Positions 25,619-36,036 of a stretch of 64,000 bases of DNA are shown in pieces (the first letter of the stretch is position 1; the number at the start of each line of letters is the position of its first letter). The DNA comes from Ensifer sp. BR816 (GTDB lineage: Bacteria > Pseudomonadota > Alphaproteobacteria > Rhizobiales > Rhizobiaceae): assembly GCF_000378985.1 (NCBI RefSeq), contig NZ_KB905370.1, positions 785,830-849,829 of the forward strand, in the 5' to 3' direction. Made by a program: the position numbers and the translations under genes. A model generated the notes under the pieces. The model was not told the DNA's origin and searched no databases. It was given only the letters and a program-made list of their open reading frames with translations.

Positions 25619-27187
25619 ATGCCGATACCGATTGGCACGATCAGGAACGCAAGCACCCCCGGCGACGATACCGTCCAAGTCGTGCGGCGGGTCCTGCTGC
25701 CTGCCGGTCAGCGCGCCGAGGCGATCCAGAAGCTGCTCGACATGCTCGGCCGTCATCTTTCCGGCAAGGAGGTTCTTCCGCGTGACGCGCTGGTGCGGCT
25801 CATCGAGGATCTGGCGCGCGTTCTCAAATTTCCGCCCCTGCCGCAGGAGACCGGCCGCGCCTTCATTCGGCGTCTGGTCGAGCTCGTGGAATCCCTGCCG
25901 CTGCCGGAACGGCTGGCGATCGAGCGGCAGCTCGGCGGCGGCAGCCTGGCGCGGCGCCTGGCGACCCTGACGCAAAGCGGGCCATCGACCGGCTCCGCGT
26001 CCCCCACGACGCCCCTGCCGGCCAGCCATGCGGGAATTCGAAACCTGCCGCTGCAGCTTCCGATGCCCCAGCATCCGGCTGCAGCTCAGACGCTTCCAGC
26101 CGGGGACCTGGCGTTGCTGCAGGCGATGCTGAGAAAAACCTACAGCGCGGATGAGGACGGGACGGCCGCCGAACTCATAGTCGATGACACGCCACAGGCC
26201 GAAGCCGCTCAGCCGGACCGGACGGCGCCCCAGCGCGTATCGGCCCCAACCGCGCGACCCGCGCAATCACCGACGGGCGACGGCGATGTTGCAACGGTTT
26301 CGGGCGGGGCTGTAGAGGACGCCACAGAGGTGGCCGAGGTGATGCAGCCGGCAGCGGCGGACACTTCGGAGACCGCCGCGGCGACTGTGACAGGCGACGA
26401 GACCCTGCCAGCCAATTTCGAAGGCAGCGAGGCGGCCGGTCTCCAAGCGTCGGCCGAGCCAGCCGAAGAAACGCATGAGCAGACGCCCTGCGAAGCGGAA
26501 CCGGCAACACAGCAAGGCGCTGCGGACGGGTTCGAGACGGACGGAACCTATGGGCCATCGCGCGCCGAAGGAGAAGACAGACCGCAGTCGGTCCCGACTT
26601 CCCGCGCGGCCCTCCGGGAATCCACACTCGCCGACGTCGCCGCGGCGCTGCTGGAAGGCGGCCTCGACTTGCCGGACATCGTGACCGAAAACCGGCCGGC
26701 GTTGGCGTCGAGGCGTGCCGAGCGAGAACCGGAACCGACCCGATCGACGCCGGATGTGCCCGAGCGTCTCCCTGATGGCCCGCGGTCGGACAATGATGCG
26801 GCGGATGACCAACCCCTTGCCGAACCGATCGCGAAAAAACCGGAGCCTCCGTCCGGAGGCTCCCCTGCCGTTCAGCGGCCAGCGCCGGCCGGCGAGGACA
26901 TCGCCATGCAACAGGCAATCGCCCTCCTCGTCGAAAGCGGCCTGCCGGAGATCATCCCCTTCGCAATGGTTCCCTATCTGCCGGCCAAGGAGGACGCGGA
27001 TGACGGGCATGGCAAGACCGACCGTACCCCGCGGGATGACCGCGAGGGCGACGCCGGCACGGAGCCGGAGGACCGGGACGAGGAGCAGAAAGGTCAGGAT
27101 CCCGAAAACGGCGGCGACGAGACGGCGGAACCGCCGGACTCAAGCGACGCCTATGACCTCTACCGAAAACTCGGCGGGCTGGGGTGA
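25619..27187 (+). CDS. Large mostly disordered acidic protein of unknown function
   Basis: A 522-residue protein. Residues 1-115 look folded and helical (VVRRVLLPAGQRAEAIQKLLDMLGRHL, RLIEDLARVLKFPPLP, FIRRLVELVESLPLPERLAIERQL). Residues ~125-420 are low-complexity Ala/Glu/Thr/Pro-rich with two short helical islands (ALLQAMLRKTYS, DVAAALLEGGLDLPDIV). The end is extremely acidic and finishes with DAYDLYRKLGGLG. No signal peptide or membrane segment. The ATG at 25619 has GGAGA seven bases before it. I do not recognise the family. Third-position GC is high and similar to that of its neighbours, so it is not obviously foreign. Confidence 0.75.
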   Translation: MPIPIGTIRNASTPGDDTVQVVRRVLLPAGQRAEAIQKLLDMLGRHLSGKEVLPRDALVRLIEDLARVLKFPPLPQETGRAFIRRLVELVESLPLPERLAIERQLGGGSLARRLATLTQSGPSTGSASPTTPLPASHAGIRNLPLQLPMPQHPAAAQTLPAGDLALLQAMLRKTYSADEDGTAAELIVDDTPQAEAAQPDRTAPQRVSAPTARPAQSPTGDGDVATVSGGAVEDATEVAEVMQPAAADTSETAAATVTGDETLPANFEGSEAAGLQASAEPAEETHEQTPCEAEPATQQGAADGFETDGTYGPSRAEGEDRPQSVPTSRAALRESTLADVAAALLEGGLDLPDIVTENRPALASRRAEREPEPTRSTPDVPERLPDGPRSDNDAADDQPLAEPIAKKPEPPSGGSPAVQRPAPAGEDIAMQQAIALLVESGLPEIIPFAMVPYLPAKEDADDGHGKTDRTPRDDREGDAGTEPEDRDEEQKGQDPENGGDETAEPPDSSDAYDLYRKLGGLG

Positions 27188-27237
27188 GCGCCTTCTTCGT
27201 GTACGTCGCCGTAACGCCGACCTATAGATCTCGTCAC

Positions 27238-27271
27238 GAAAAAAGCCCGCGGAGATCGCTCCCCGCGGGCT
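27238..27271 (-). terminator. rpsA terminator
   Basis: AGCCCGCGG and CCGCGGGCT form a strong stem. On the minus strand it ends in TTTTTTCG, 24 bases after the rpsA stop codon. Confidence 0.88.
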
Positions 27272-27294
27272 CGTCATTTCCATCCTGACAACGA

Positions 27295-29001
27295 TTACTC
27301 GTTGCCCTGGCGGTTCTTCAGCGCTGCACCCAGGATGTCGCCGAGCGAAGCACCCGAGTCGGACGAGCCGAACTGAGCGACGGCTTCCTTCTCTTCCGCG
27401 ATTTCCAGAGCCTTGATCGACAGCTGGATCTTGCGGTCCTTCTTGGAGAAGTTGGTGACGCGGGCGTCGACAACCTGGCCAACCGAGAAGCGCTCCGGAC
27501 GCTGTTCGTCACGGTCGCGCGACAGATCGGCGCGGCGGATGAACGAAGTGATGTCCTCGTGGTTGACGAGCTTGACTTCGATGCCGCCATCGTTGACGCC
27601 GATGACTTCGGCCGAAACGACGGCGTTCTTGCGCAGTTCGCCGGAAGCGGCAGCTTCACCGACAGCGTCCTTGCCGAGCTGCTTGATGCCGAGCGAGATA
27701 CGCTCCTTCTCGACGTCAACATCGAGAACGACAGCACGGACGACATCGCCCTTGTTGAATTCCTCGATGACCTGCTCGCCCGGACGGTTCCAGTCGAGGT
27801 CGGACAGGTGAACCATGCCGTCGACATCGCCGTCGAGGCCGATGAACAGGCCGAATTCGGTCTTGTTCTTGACTTCGCCTTCGACTTCGGTGCCGGCCGG
27901 ATGGCTATGCGCGAATGCCTGCCACGGGTTCTCGAGCGTCTGCTTGAGGCCGAGCGAGATACGGCGCTTGGTCGGGTCGACTTCGAGAACGACCACGTCG
28001 ACTTCCTGGCTCGTGGACAGGATCTTGCCGGGGTGAACGTTCTTCTTGGTCCAAGACATTTCGGAGATGTGGATCAGGCCTTCGATGCCCGGCTCCAGCT
28101 CGACGAACGCACCGTAGTCGGTGATGTTCGTGACCGTACCGGTGATCTTCTTGCCGACCGGATACTTCGCACCGATGCCATCCCACGGATCGGACTCGAG
28201 CTGCTTCATGCCGAGCGAGATGCGGTGGGTTTCCTGGTTGATGCGGATGATCTGAACCTTGACCTGCTGGCCGATGCTCAGGATCTCCGACGGATGGTTG
28301 ACGCGGCGCCATGCCATGTCGGTGACGTGCAGCAGGCCGTCGATGCCGCCGAGGTCGACGAACGCACCGTAATCGGTGATGTTCTTGACGACACCCTCGA
28401 CAACCTGACCTTCCTCGAGGTTCTGAACGATTTCAGAACGCTGCTCGGCGCGCGACTCTTCGAGAACCGTGCGGCGCGAAACGACGATGTTGCCACGGCG
28501 CTTGTCCATCTTGAGGATTTCGAAGGGCTGCGGGTTGTGCATCAGCGGCGTGACGTCGCGGATCGGACGAATGTCGACCTGCGAACGCGGCAGGAAGGCT
28601 ACGGCGCCGTCGAGATCGACGGTGAAGCCGCCCTTGACCTGGTTGAAGATGATGCCTTCGACGCGTTCGCCGGCTTCGAACTTCACTTCCAGGCGCATCC
28701 AGCTTTCTTCGCGGCGAGCCTTTTCGCGCGACAGAACGGCTTCGCCGAGCGCGTTTTCGATACGCTCGACATAGACTTCGACTTCGTCGCCGACCTTGAG
28801 CGAACCGTCCTTGGCCTTGGCGCCGAATTCCTTCAGCGGAACGCGGCCTTCGACCTTCAGACCGACGTCGACGATGGCGACGTCCTTTTCGATGGCCGTG
28901 ATGACGCCCTTGGCGACATAGCCTTCAGCGAGGTCCGTCTTGGCGAAGGACTCTTCGAGAAGTGCTGCGAAATCATCACGGGTGGGGGTGGTTGCAGACA
29001 T
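27295..29001 (-). CDS. rpsA: 30S ribosomal protein S1
   Basis: A 568-residue S1 protein that recruits mRNA to the 30S subunit. Repeated S1 domains are visible, each with the motif ITDYGAFV or equivalent (ITDYGAFVDLGGIDGLLH, ITDYGAFVELEPGIEGLIH, KTEFGLFIGLDGDVDGMVH). The start is the ATG at 29001 (MSATTPTRDD) with GGAGATTAC just upstream; the frame runs on but has no homology. cmk lies 170 bases upstream on the same strand, the usual partner in proteobacteria. Confidence 0.98.
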   Translation of the reverse strand: MSATTPTRDDFAALLEESFAKTDLAEGYVAKGVITAIEKDVAIVDVGLKVEGRVPLKEFGAKAKDGSLKVGDEVEVYVERIENALGEAVLSREKARREESWMRLEVKFEAGERVEGIIFNQVKGGFTVDLDGAVAFLPRSQVDIRPIRDVTPLMHNPQPFEILKMDKRRGNIVVSRRTVLEESRAEQRSEIVQNLEEGQVVEGVVKNITDYGAFVDLGGIDGLLHVTDMAWRRVNHPSEILSIGQQVKVQIIRINQETHRISLGMKQLESDPWDGIGAKYPVGKKITGTVTNITDYGAFVELEPGIEGLIHISEMSWTKKNVHPGKILSTSQEVDVVVLEVDPTKRRISLGLKQTLENPWQAFAHSHPAGTEVEGEVKNKTEFGLFIGLDGDVDGMVHLSDLDWNRPGEQVIEEFNKGDVVRAVVLDVDVEKERISLGIKQLGKDAVGEAAASGELRKNAVVSAEVIGVNDGGIEVKLVNHEDITSFIRRADLSRDRDEQRPERFSVGQVVDARVTNFSKKDRKIQLSIKALEIAEEKEAVAQFGSSDSGASLGDILGAALKNRQGNE

Positions 29002-29171
29002 GTAATCTCCTGCTGCATCTCCTGCCGGAGACGCATGTGCGCCGGGGGCTGGTGTTGAACAGGCCTGAACCCAGTCCGCCCTTCTCAAGGGCAATCCGGC
29101 GCATGGACGGAATTTCAGGCTTTTCGAGAAAGACGGATCCGGCAAGCGCCGAAGAGGAGTCTTTCTTCAAA

Positions 29172-29801
29172 TCATTGCTTCAGGGCAGCGTCGATCAGCG
29201 TCTTCGCCGCCTGGAATGCGGCCTCTATACCCATTTCGGACGTGTCAAGCAAGTGCGCATCCTTGGCGGGCTTCAGCGGGCTGTCGGCCCGGCCCATGTC
29301 GCGCTCGTCTCGCTTTTTCACGTCCGCGAAGATCGCCGCGTAATCGGCCGTGCCGCCGCCGGCGACGATCTCGTCGTAGCGCCGCTTCGCCCGGACTTCG
29401 GGCGAGGCGGTGACATAGAGCTTTACCGTCGCATCGGGGCAGACGACGGTGCCGATGTCGCGCCCGTCGAGCACCGTACCCGGCTCTCTTCGCGAAAAGG
29501 CGCGCTGTGCCTCGACGAGCGCCCGGCGCACCGCCGGCATGACGGCAATCTTCGAGGCGGCCTCGCCGATCGCGTGCGCCGAGAGCACCGAGCGGTCGAG
29601 CCCGGCAAGCTCGACCTCGCGCGCCATCCTCTCGGCGACCGCCTCGTCGTCGAGCGGCAAACCGGCATCGAGAAGCGCCTTGGCGGTGGCACGATAGGTG
29701 AGCCCGGTATCGAGATGGTGGAAGCCGTACTCGTCGGCAATGCGGCGCGAAAGCGTCCCCTTGCCGGCGGCTGCGGGCCCGTCGATGGCGATGGTGATCA
29801 T
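29172..29801 (-). CDS. cmk: Cytidylate kinase
   Basis: A 209-residue kinase that phosphorylates CMP and dCMP. The P-loop is [19 protein letters not shown]; the CMP-binding insert [11 protein letters not shown] and [17 protein letters not shown] are intact, as is the lid RRYDEI...[15 protein letters not shown]. The ATG at 29801 (MITIAIDG) gives the family length; the frame is open 21 codons further. It precedes rpsA on the minus strand. In rhizobia it normally follows aroA closely; here 784 bases and an oppositely oriented gene separate them. Confidence 0.97.
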   Translation of the reverse strand: MITIAIDGPAAAGKGTLSRRIADEYGFHHLDTGLTYRATAKALLDAGLPLDDEAVAERMAREVELAGLDRSVLSAHAIGEAASKIAVMPAVRRALVEAQRAFSRREPGTVLDGRDIGTVVCPDATVKLYVTASPEVRAKRRYDEIVAGGGTADYAAIFADVKKRDERDMGRADSPLKPAKDAHLLDTSEMGIEAAFQAAKTLIDAALKQ

Positions 29802-30111
29802 TGGTGGTCCTGCGCGTTTCTGCGGGGCCTGATAGATCAAAATCGCCGGAGAATCCACGATCATTCGATAATTTTACGGTTCGCCCGGTGACGCTATCCA
29901 GAGCGACATCCAACTTGCAGACCGGGCAAAAAATAGGTGAGTTTTTCCATTCGACTGAAGAACACCAACATTATTTTGCGTCGATCTATTTAAGCGCGAT
30001 TTCAAATCCGTCCACAGGCACATTTCGCACCGCTTTATCGCCCTTCTTCTTGGTGGAACCTAAATCACTCCCGTGAGTTTTGCCACATAGTGAAGAATAA
30101 GGAGAAGTTAA
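29802..30111. other. Gene-free stretch upstream of cmk
   Basis: This stretch is more AT-rich than its surroundings. It must hold a promoter for cmk (minus strand) and one for the small membrane protein gene (plus strand), whose AAGGAGAAG ribosome site is at its right end. No repeat or RNA gene recognised. Confidence 0.5.
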
Positions 30112-30426
30112 ATGGCTGATAGAGGTCCAACAGTTGTGAATACTGGTAGTGGCGGCGGCTGGGCCGTCGCTATAGTGTTGCTTCTGCTTGTCGTCGGCGC
30201 CTTGTTCCTCTTTGGAGGCGACCTGTTCGATGGTGCTGGCGGCGGAGGTGACACGGATGTCAATGTCAACGCCCCGACCATCGAAACACCGGCTGGTGGG
30301 CAGGGAACGCAACAGGCGCCTGAAGGCGGACAGACCACACAACCCGCTCCCACAGGACAGACGACGCAACCCGCTCCCACAGGAGGACAGGGCACTCAGC
30401 AAGCCCCATCGGGTGGCACGCAGTAA
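30112..30426 (+). CDS. Small single-span membrane protein with Gln/Thr/Pro-rich tail
   Basis: A 104-residue protein: short N-terminus, one membrane helix (WAVAIVLLLLVVGALFLF, about residues 17-34), then a Gly/Asp linker and a tail built from repeats of the type GGQ(G/T)TQQAP and TGQTTQPAP. The tail probably faces the periplasm. A strong ribosome site (AAGGAGAAG) precedes the ATG by four bases. It lies on the opposite strand between aroA and cmk, genes that are normally adjacent. No known domain; similar short TM-plus-linker proteins are common hypothetical proteins in Rhizobiaceae. Confidence 0.7.
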   Translation: MADRGPTVVNTGSGGGWAVAIVLLLLVVGALFLFGGDLFDGAGGGGDTDVNVNAPTIETPAGGQGTQQAPEGGQTTQPAPTGQTTQPAPTGGQGTQQAPSGGTQ

Positions 30427-30432
30427 CGTATG

Positions 30433-30456
30433 AGCCGTCGCCTTCGGGCGACGGCT
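30433..30456 (+). terminator. Stem-loop after the small membrane protein gene
   Basis: AGCCGTCGCC, loop TTCG, GGCGACGGCT: a stable 10-bp hairpin with the UUCG tetraloop, seven bases after the stop codon. It is followed by A rather than T on the plus strand, so it may be a processing or stability hairpin rather than a true terminator. Confidence 0.45.
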
Positions 30457-30585
30457 AAAAAGCGAGGCTGCGGGGAAGGTCGCCTCCACGGATGCTTATG
30501 ACACACCATGTCGGCCGTCCGGTCGGTGCCGATTTCGCCTTTGCACCGATTCGGTTCAATGCGAGCCCGACCGATGTCCTATCGA

Positions 30586-31974
<1,389 letters not shown>

Positions 31975-32216
31975 TCAAGCGCTGCTTGGGGTTGAACGGG
32001 GAACCGCCGGTGTTGCGGGCTCCCTAACACAAAGCGCAAAAGGGGTCATCCTCCCCCTTGAAGAAAATGCGCCTCCTCCGGCCGCGGAAGTTTGCCTTTG
32101 ACAGACGACACCAAGACGATTATGGGGACCGGCTAATCATCATCAGCTTGATACCTTTCTAACCGCCGGCTTTACCGGCAAGAGCCGGCTCGCCGGCCAT
32201 TCAAGAGGCTTTGACT

Positions 32217-32606
32217 GTGGCAAAACCGGAACTTGGAACAAAGCGCATCGACCCGGAAACGGGGCGCAAATTCTACGATCTGAACCGTGATCCGATCGTC
32301 TCCCCCTATACCGGCAAGTCCTATCCGCTGTCCTTCTTCGAGGAGAGCTCCGTCGCCAAGGTGCTCGAGAAGGAAGAAGAGGAAGACGTCACGGAAGTCG
32401 ATGCAGAGAACACAGAAGTCGAACTCGTTTCGCTCGAGGATGCCGACGACGAGGCATCGGGCGGCGATGACCTGCCGGATCTCGGCGATGACGACGTCGA
32501 GATCGACGGCGACGACGACGACACCTTCCTCGAGGCCGACGACGAAGACGATGACGACGACATGAGCGACCTCATCGGCGTCTCCGACGAGGACGAGGAC
32601 GTCTAA
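32217..32606 (+). CDS. FYDLN-acid domain protein (TIGR02300 type)
   Basis: A 129-residue protein: a conserved ~45-residue N-terminus (AKPELGTKRIDPETGRKFYDLNRDPIVSPYTGKSYP) carrying the FYDLN signature, followed by a tail that is nearly half Asp and Glu. The family is restricted to alphaproteobacteria and has no known function. The start is GTG at 32217 with AGAGG eight bases upstream; a TTG two codons earlier is also in frame. Divergent from aroA; the 284-base gap between them contains no other gene. Confidence 0.88.
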   Translation: MAKPELGTKRIDPETGRKFYDLNRDPIVSPYTGKSYPLSFFEESSVAKVLEKEEEEDVTEVDAENTEVELVSLEDADDEASGGDDLPDLGDDDVEIDGDDDDTFLEADDEDDDDDMSDLIGVSDEDEDV

Positions 32607-32711
32607 GCGTTTCAAAAGACGGATAAAAGCCGCTCCGGCCGCGCGATCATGCGGCGGCCGGGCGGATGGCCGGAAGAGAAAATAAATTCGCCCCGGCCCT
32701 CAATTTTCGGC

Positions 32712-32740
32712 TTGCCATCTGCCAAAAGCAGAAGTAATAA
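32712..32740 (+). promoter_or_regulatory. Possible tRNA-Ala promoter
   Basis: TTGCCA at 32712 and TAATAA at 32735 with 17 bases between. The transcription start would lie about 58 bases before the mature tRNA, leaving a 5' leader for RNase P. Confidence 0.5.
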
Positions 32741-32804
32741 GCCGCCACTCGCCGGGCACAACGCCCGACGAACTTCCCGGAACCGGCACTGCCGGACCCT
32801 TGAT

Positions 32805-32880
<76 letters not shown>

Positions 32881-33045
32881 AAAATTTCTCACACCAAGGG
32901 CCTAGACGACTTCAGGCGGGGATCCACTAGCCTGAGAATTGCACGTCTCTCGCCGGACTGAACGATCAGGGATTAACCCATGGAGATCATTGAAGAGATT
33001 CCCGCCAGAATCTAACTTTGGTCCGACCAGCTACGGAGCGGCGCA

Positions 33046-34428
33046 ATGGGCACCCAGTTTAAACTTCGAGAAGAGACCTTCTTTACCGAAACTGAGCGCT
33101 TTCACTCGCCTTTATCGCATGCGACGTTCAATTTCGTAGCAATCGAGAAAGCAAGCGGTACGTATTTCTTATTGCAAGGGCGACTGGTGTTCAGCCCCAA
33201 CCCTCTCGAAGAGCTGCCTCAATTTAGGCACGATAAGATATTGGCTGGACGCCACACACTAAAGGATTTGAACGTTGCACCGCGCGAGTTCTTGAGCACG
33301 TTGCTTCATGGGGGAGTTGAAACCGACGCTGGCAGAGTGGTGTTTGCGAGCTCATCGACTCTGCTGAGCGAAGCGGTTTACGCGCCGCTGCATCCGGAGG
33401 GCTTACTAAGTCGCAGCCGTGTTAGCACGTTTACAGTGCCCGGCATCGTGCGTGCTGAGGTCATCACTCAGCCTGATACAGATTGGCGGCTAAAGTCTGC
33501 TTCAACGCCCTTCGACAACCTTCAAGAGCTAATGACCGAGTACGGAGTGGGTCCACTAACCGCTGAGTTCACACAAGTTCAACTTGAGGCACATGCCTCT
33601 GTTGCGGTCGACCTGAGTCTCAGGGTTCAGGGTGAGAAGGCAGATCTTGGGTTCCTACTCGCAAAGGGTCTGGACACAAACAAGGCAAGCCTTGGCTACC
33701 GGGTCGTCAGCAATAACGCAGTCGTTACCCGGTCTGTCGTGGCCGGGCGTGAAATGAAATGGTCTGAGAACGAGCTGCACCTAAGGGGGCTCAAGCAAAT
33801 TAGCGTCCCAAGCGCGGCGGTGATTCAATGTTATGCGAGTTATGACGGCATCGCCCAAAATGAAGGATGGATAGCAGACCCTATCAATGTCCAAAATGCA
33901 CGACGAGCGGTCTATCAAACCTTCGATACAAAGCTCGAGGTTATCCAAGATTACCTGACGCGGGACCAAGGCAAAGGCAATTCCCGTGACGTAGAGGATG
34001 GAGTCTCTTGGCTCAGTTGGATGCTCGGATTTAGTCCAGCTGCGCTCGGGTACAATCCAAGAGCATCCGATGCGCCTGATCTACTGGTGTGCAGCCCCAA
34101 TGGAAACGTGGCAGTGGTTGAATGCACGACGGCCCTCCTACCAGGTGATAAGCTTGTCCAGCTGTTAAGCAGAACAGTGCAAGTCAAACAGAGGCTTGCA
34201 AAGAGCGGCAACTCACATCTCACGGTTATACCGGTCATGGTCACGACCCGCACTCGCGACGAAGTGAAAGCCAATCTTGAGCAAGCCGAACGTCAAGGTG
34301 TACTCGTGGTCACGCAAGAGGTCTTACTAAAGTCCCTAAACCGAACTCTGGTAGTTCCTGATGCCGAACAGATGTTCTCAGAAGGCGTTGCTGCAATCAC
34401 TGCAGCTCGAAGCAAATATTCTCAATGA
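33046..34428 (+). CDS. Uncharacterised protein with C-terminal PD-(D/E)XK-like nuclease region
   Basis: A 460-residue protein. The N-terminal ~300 residues match nothing I know. Residues ~312-435 follow the restriction-endonuclease-fold pattern: an acidic helix (DVEDGVSWLSWMLGF, Glu317), APDLLV (Asp345), NVAVVECTT (Glu359), a helix with GDKLVQLLSR (Lys369), then two strands (HLTVIPVMVTT, GVLVVTQEVLL). The usual Lys of E-x-K is Thr, so the lysine may have moved to Lys369 or activity may be lost. Codon use (many CTA, AGT, TTG, AAT) and lower GC differ from the neighbours, and the gene sits directly after tRNA-Ala, suggesting acquisition. The ATG has GGAG upstream. A defence role is inference only. 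Confidence 0.6.
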   Translation: MGTQFKLREETFFTETERFHSPLSHATFNFVAIEKASGTYFLLQGRLVFSPNPLEELPQFRHDKILAGRHTLKDLNVAPREFLSTLLHGGVETDAGRVVFASSSTLLSEAVYAPLHPEGLLSRSRVSTFTVPGIVRAEVITQPDTDWRLKSASTPFDNLQELMTEYGVGPLTAEFTQVQLEAHASVAVDLSLRVQGEKADLGFLLAKGLDTNKASLGYRVVSNNAVVTRSVVAGREMKWSENELHLRGLKQISVPSAAVIQCYASYDGIAQNEGWIADPINVQNARRAVYQTFDTKLEVIQDYLTRDQGKGNSRDVEDGVSWLSWMLGFSPAALGYNPRASDAPDLLVCSPNGNVAVVECTTALLPGDKLVQLLSRTVQVKQRLAKSGNSHLTVIPVMVTTRTRDEVKANLEQAERQGVLVVTQEVLLKSLNRTLVVPDAEQMFSEGVAAITAARSKYSQ

Positions 34429-34505
34429 CGAAAAGTTGCATGATTTGACTATTTTTTATCCGGCGCAATACGATGGCTGGCTCAACAAATCTTAACTAAG
34501 GGATA

Positions 34506-35294
34506 ATGTTCCTCGCCTCTAAAATCTTCTGGCTCGTCGCCCAGCCGCTTTCCCTCGCCTTCCTCAGCATCCTTGCCGGCGTGCTGCTGATCTTCGCCCG
34601 TTTCCGCCGCAGCGGCGGCGTCTTCGCCTCCCTTGGTCTCGTTGTCTTGTTCCTCAGCCTCTTCACCACCGCAGGCCCGTACTTCCTGCAGACGCTCGAG
34701 GAGCGGTTTGCCCGCCCCTCGCCGCCGCCGGGGGAAATTTCCTGCATCATCGTACTGGGCGGCGCCTTCGAGAATGTGGTGATCGCGAGCCGCGGCGGGA
34801 TCGAATTCAACCAGGCGGCGGATCGCTTCGTCGAGACGATCAGGCTCGCCAAGGCTTATCCGGCGGCGCGCATCCTCGTTTCGGGCGGCGACGGCTCCAT
34901 CAGCGGCGCCTATGAAGGCGATGCGCGGGCCTCGCAAGGGTTCTTCGACGCGTTCGGGATTGCCGCCGATCGGGTGATCCGCGAAGAAGCCTCGCGCACG
35001 ACCTTCGAGAACGCGGCTTACACCAGGGACCTGCTCGCGGCGAACCGTCTCGAACGCTGTGCGCTGGTCACCTCGGCCTATCATATGCCGCGCTCCGTCG
35101 GCCTCTTCCGCGCGAACGGCATCGAGGTCGTTCCCTGGCCGGCGGACTACCGGACGAGCGGCAGGGTGCGGCTCGGCTTCGATTTCACCCAGCCCTCGCT
35201 GAACGCGCAGCTGGCGACCACCGCCGCCAAGGAATGGACCGGGCTTCTTGTCTACTATCTGCTCGGCCGAACGCAGGCGCTGCTGCCAGAGTGA
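34506..35294 (+). CDS. YdcF family (DUF218) membrane protein
   Basis: A 262-residue protein with two N-terminal membrane helices (LSLAFLSILAGVLLIFA, FASLGLVVLFLSLFTTAG) followed by a DUF218 domain: ISCIIVLGGAF, ARILVSGGDGS, EEASRTTFENA, ALVTSAYHMPRSVGLF. Relatives include SanA and ElyC, which affect envelope integrity and cell-wall precursor metabolism; the biochemical activity is unknown. Composition is back to the GC-rich norm of the window. The ATG follows AAGGGATA. The TRIC-family gene follows 104 bases later on the same strand. Confidence 0.9.
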   Translation: MFLASKIFWLVAQPLSLAFLSILAGVLLIFARFRRSGGVFASLGLVVLFLSLFTTAGPYFLQTLEERFARPSPPPGEISCIIVLGGAFENVVIASRGGIEFNQAADRFVETIRLAKAYPAARILVSGGDGSISGAYEGDARASQGFFDAFGIAADRVIREEASRTTFENAAYTRDLLAANRLERCALVTSAYHMPRSVGLFRANGIEVVPWPADYRTSGRVRLGFDFTQPSLNAQLATTAAKEWTGLLVYYLLGRTQALLPE

Positions 35295-35398
35295 AATAGG
35301 CTCGGGACGGCAACACGGCGGCGAGAACGCGCGTGCCACCTGACTTGTTGCCGGCGCTGCGCTAATGATCCTGAATCGCCATCCCAAGCGGAGCACCC

Positions 35399-36034
35399 AT
35401 GCCGATCCTCGAAATTCTCGACTATGCCGGTATCGCCGTGTTCGCCGCGACCGGCGCGCTTTCGGCCTCGCGCAAGCAACTCGACATCGTCGGCTATCTG
35501 TTCCTCGCTTCGGTCACCGGCATTGGCGGCGGCACGATGCGCGACGTGATCCTTGGTGCGACGCCGGTCTTCTGGGTGCTGAACCCGGCCTACGTCCTCG
35601 TCTGCGCCGCGGTCGGGCTCTTGGTGTTCCTGACCTCGCACCGTTTCGAGTCGCGCTACCGGCTGCTCGTCTGGCTCGATGCGGTCGGGCTTTCGGCCTA
35701 TTGCGTCATGGGTGCGGCAAAGGGGCTGGCGGCGACCGGTTCACCGACGGTCGCGATCGTCACGGGCATGCTGACGGCGACCTTCGGCGGCATCCTGCGC
35801 GATCTCCTGGCCGGAGAACCGTCGGTGCTGTTGAGACCGGAGATCTACGTCACCGCCGCACTTGTCGGCGCCGGCGCCTTTGTGGTGGCGGCACTCGTCG
35901 GCCTGCCGCTTGCCGCGAGTTCGGCGCTCGGCGTTGTTGCTGCCTTTGCGGTCCGCGGCGGGGCGCTGCGCTATGGATGGACGCTGCCGAGCGGCAAGGC
36001 CGGGCCGGGCCGTGATCCGGACGAGGTCATGTAG
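35399..36034 (+). CDS. TRIC-type cation channel family protein (UPF0126/YadS)
   Basis: A 211-residue membrane protein made of two similar halves, each with three helices. The paired signatures are TGIGGGTMRDVILGATPVFW in the first half and ATFGGILRDLLAGEPSVLL in the second. Bacterial TRIC relatives form trimeric potassium-conducting channels; some members are associated with glycine uptake. It ends two bases before the end of the convergent irr gene. Confidence 0.92.
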   Translation: MPILEILDYAGIAVFAATGALSASRKQLDIVGYLFLASVTGIGGGTMRDVILGATPVFWVLNPAYVLVCAAVGLLVFLTSHRFESRYRLLVWLDAVGLSAYCVMGAAKGLAATGSPTVAIVTGMLTATFGGILRDLLAGEPSVLLRPEIYVTAALVGAGAFVVAALVGLPLAASSALGVVAAFAVRGGALRYGWTLPSGKAGPGRDPDEVM

Positions 36035-36036
36035 AC

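Noticed and set aside
32881..34505. Integrative element bounded by tRNA-Ala
   Set aside because: I found no direct repeat of the tRNA 3' end downstream and no integrase; only the atypical gene itself supports acquisition.
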